From positions 1 through 26,282 of the forward strand of contig CALLVV010000091.1 of NCBI GenBank assembly GCA_938012815.1: a stretch of DNA of 26,282 nucleotides. Reading direction: 5' to 3'. The stretch comes from an uncultured Propionibacteriaceae bacterium. Its GTDB lineage: Bacteria; Actinomycetota; Actinomycetes; Propionibacteriales; Propionibacteriaceae. The translations under genes were made by a program, and so were the position numbers. Positions 24,639-26,282 of this stretch are shown here, one piece after another. How positions within the stretch are numbered: the stretch's first letter is position 1; each line of letters opens with the position of its first letter. The notes under the pieces are model-generated. The model had not been told where the DNA came from, did not search any database, and was given only the letters and a program-made list of their open reading frames with translations.

Positions 24639-25867
24639 TGCACATAGCGCTGCTGATAGACGACTTCTATCCCTCCTCCGGCGGGATCGGCCGCTCGGTC
24701 GAGACCCAGATCCAGGAACTGACGGATCTGGGACACCAGGTGAGTCTCATAGCCCCGGACCGGCACCTGGAGAAGCCCAGGAGCTGCCGCGTCATTGAGT
24801 GCCCGACCATCTACGTCGAGGGGCTTCCCGCCCACTTGAGCATCCTGCACAGCTCGGAACGCCGCGCCCGGTTGATCACACAATGCGCGCGCTTCGACGT
24901 GGTGCACACGCAAACCGAACGGGGAGCCCTGATCCTGGGCGCCAGGATCGCGAGACTGCAGAGCATCCCGCATCTCCACACCTTCCACGCCAACGTCGCG
25001 GGCACCCACCAGACGGTCAAGGCTGCCATATTCGGGACCTGGCTCTATCAGTTCCTCATCAATCCATTGCTCACCAGGGCGGCGGGACGGGCCTCCAGCC
25101 GTTCCCGGCTGGTGTCCCGGGTCCAGGAACCCGGCGGGCTGGCAGCTCGGATGGACTGGGCTTCCTTCGCCGACATAGCGGGCAAGGTCGATGCCTGGAC
25201 CGTTCCCAGTCCCTTCATGAAGGACCTGGTGGAGACGGCCGCCACCCACCGGGTACCCGGATACGTGGTTCCCACCGGCGTCGGCCGGGGCATGCTGGAG
25301 GCCATCTCCCATGCCCGCAGGGAAAGTTCCGACGAGACAGTGCGGTTCACGACCGTTGGGCGGCTGGCCAAGGAGAAACGCCTGGACGTTCTGGTGCGGG
25401 CCTTCCGACGTGCCGACATACCGGGTTCGGAGCTGGTGATCGTCGGGGACGGCGACCAACGTCCCCTGCTCAAGATGCTGGCCTCGGGTGCCCGCAACAT
25501 TGATTTCCGGGGTCATCTGCTTTCCTTGGAAGCGATCGCCTACGAACTGGTCAACTCCGACGTGTTCGTGTTGACGAGCCACCGATTCGACTCCCAGGCC
25601 TTGGTGCTCTCCGAAGCAGTGGCGGCGGAGTTGCCGATCCTCTACTGCGACGACCGCCTGACTGTGGCAACCTCACCGGAATCCGCTCTCCTGACCGAAC
25701 CGGACGTGAACTCCCTTGCGACCGGAATGCGGTTACTCGCTGATTCCGGGCGCCGCGCCGCGATGCGTTCCGCGTCCCGGGGCCTGCTGGAAAAGCTGAC
25801 CCCTCGGCACACCGCCGAAGCCTATGTTTCCATCTACGAGGATCTGATCGGAGCCATGAGTGCCTGA
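24635..25867 (+). CDS. GT4-type glycosyltransferase
   Basis: A 410-residue GT-B fold glycosyltransferase. The N-terminal acceptor domain opens with HIALLIDDFYPSSGGIGRSV and has DVVHTQTERGALILG and HLHTFHANVAGTH. The C-terminal donor domain has FTTVGRLAKEKRLDVLV and VIVGDGDQRPLL. The E-x7-E motif of GT4 enzymes reads D319-x7-E327 here (FDSQALVLSEA), a conservative change at the first position. The opening domain resembles monoglucosyldiacylglycerol synthases and mannosyltransferases such as MgtA, suggesting a lipid or wall acceptor, but neither donor nor acceptor is proven. No membrane segment is clear. ATG overlaps the previous stop (ATGA) and a second ATG follows at 24638. Confidence 0.88.
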   Translation: MMHIALLIDDFYPSSGGIGRSVETQIQELTDLGHQVSLIAPDRHLEKPRSCRVIECPTIYVEGLPAHLSILHSSERRARLITQCARFDVVHTQTERGALILGARIARLQSIPHLHTFHANVAGTHQTVKAAIFGTWLYQFLINPLLTRAAGRASSRSRLVSRVQEPGGLAARMDWASFADIAGKVDAWTVPSPFMKDLVETAATHRVPGYVVPTGVGRGMLEAISHARRESSDETVRFTTVGRLAKEKRLDVLVRAFRRADIPGSELVIVGDGDQRPLLKMLASGARNIDFRGHLLSLEAIAYELVNSDVFVLTSHRFDSQALVLSEAVAAELPILYCDDRLTVATSPESALLTEPDVNSLATGMRLLADSGRRAAMRSASRGLLEKLTPRHTAEAYVSIYEDLIGAMSA

Positions 25868-26282
25868 ACTCGTCTTCCACACCGGTCCCATGGACTGCGG
25901 AAAGTCGACCCTTGCCCTGCAGTTCGACCACACCCAGTCCACGCACGGCAGGCAGGGCCGGATCTTCACGTCCCGGGATCGCTCGGGTGAGGCGCGGATC
26001 TCCTCCCGGCTGGGGCTCGAGACGCCGGCCGCTGAGGTGGACGAGGGGTTCGACTTCTGGGCCCACGTCATCGCTCAACTGGTGGCGGGCGGACGGGTCG
26101 ACTATCTCGTCTGCGACGAGGCGCAGTTCTACACGGGGGAACAGGTGGAACAGCTCGCCAGGATTGTGGACGAGCTACAAATCGATGTCTACACTTTCGG
26201 GATTCTTGCGGATTTCAGGACTAGGTTGTTTCCCGGGTCGCAGCGGCTGGTGGGGCTGGCCGACCGAGTGGAGAACCTCCCC
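25860..26282 (+). CDS. tdk: Type II thymidine kinase (partial, runs off the window)
   Basis: The first 141 codons of a thymidine kinase, which phosphorylates thymidine in the salvage pathway. The P-loop is GPMDCGKST (K15), ISSRLGLET is the conserved segment after it, and the Walker B/catalytic motif is DEAQF (D86, E87). YTFGILADFRTRLFPGS follows, the region of the nucleoside lid. The zinc-binding lasso and C-terminus lie beyond the edge. The GTG at 25860 overlaps the end of the glycosyltransferase by 8 bp, and an ATG at 25856 is out of frame. It is the fourth gene of the tightly packed operon. Confidence 0.93.
   Translation, partial: MPELVFHTGPMDCGKSTLALQFDHTQSTHGRQGRIFTSRDRSGEARISSRLGLETPAAEVDEGFDFWAHVIAQLVAGGRVDYLVCDEAQFYTGEQVEQLARIVDELQIDVYTFGILADFRTRLFPGSQRLVGLADRVENLP

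Overview
This window is about 26 kb of high-GC DNA from an actinobacterial chromosome. The gene families seen here (Rv3235-like, DUF6912, DUF2505, DUF3107, DUF7455, DUF5998, AdnAB, an actinobacterial ParE/ParC pair) are an actinobacterial core set. The cold-shock protein and overall gene order suggest Propionibacteriaceae, with Arachnia or Tessaracoccus relatives as a guess made without a database search. No tRNA, rRNA, CRISPR array, transposase or phage gene was seen. The region reads as conserved chromosome, not an island.

Layout: (1) 1-3064, the last codons of a probable hibernation promoting factor, a terminator-like hairpin, then secA. (2) 3215-4172, two divergent small genes (Rv3235-like and DUF6912) separated by four 21-bp tandem repeats. 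(3) 4183-6702, a DUF2505 gene divergent from a PHP phosphoesterase gene, followed by trpS. (4) 6799-9613 on the minus strand, a DEAD-box RNA helicase, DUF3107, a PP2C phosphatase and a cold-shock protein. (5) 9710-15897, adnA and adnB, the two subunits of the actinobacterial double-strand-break resection motor-nuclease. (6) 15887-18304, a DUF7455 zinc-ribbon gene divergent from parE. (7) 18349-22920 on the minus strand, transcribed app1 > parC > beta-carbonic anhydrase > ClbS/DfsB-like, probably one operon. (8) 22951-26282 on the plus strand, DUF5998 > phosphodiesterase > GT4 glycosyltransferase > type II thymidine kinase, each overlapping the next by 4-8 bp; the last gene runs off the window.

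The strongest unlabelled signal is regulatory. Eight genes have a TANNNT -10 hexamer placed 6 nt (GTG or CTG starts) or 7 nt (ATG starts) before the start codon, and three more are near fits. This predicts leaderless mRNAs. For the DEAD-box helicase the predicted leaderless start is CTG, the only plausible initiation codon that preserves the conserved Q-motif. The second notable signal is the 21-bp periodic repeat array between two uncharacterised divergent genes. I did not find a convincing wholly new multi-gene system; the best leads are these two and the tightly coupled DUF5998 operon.
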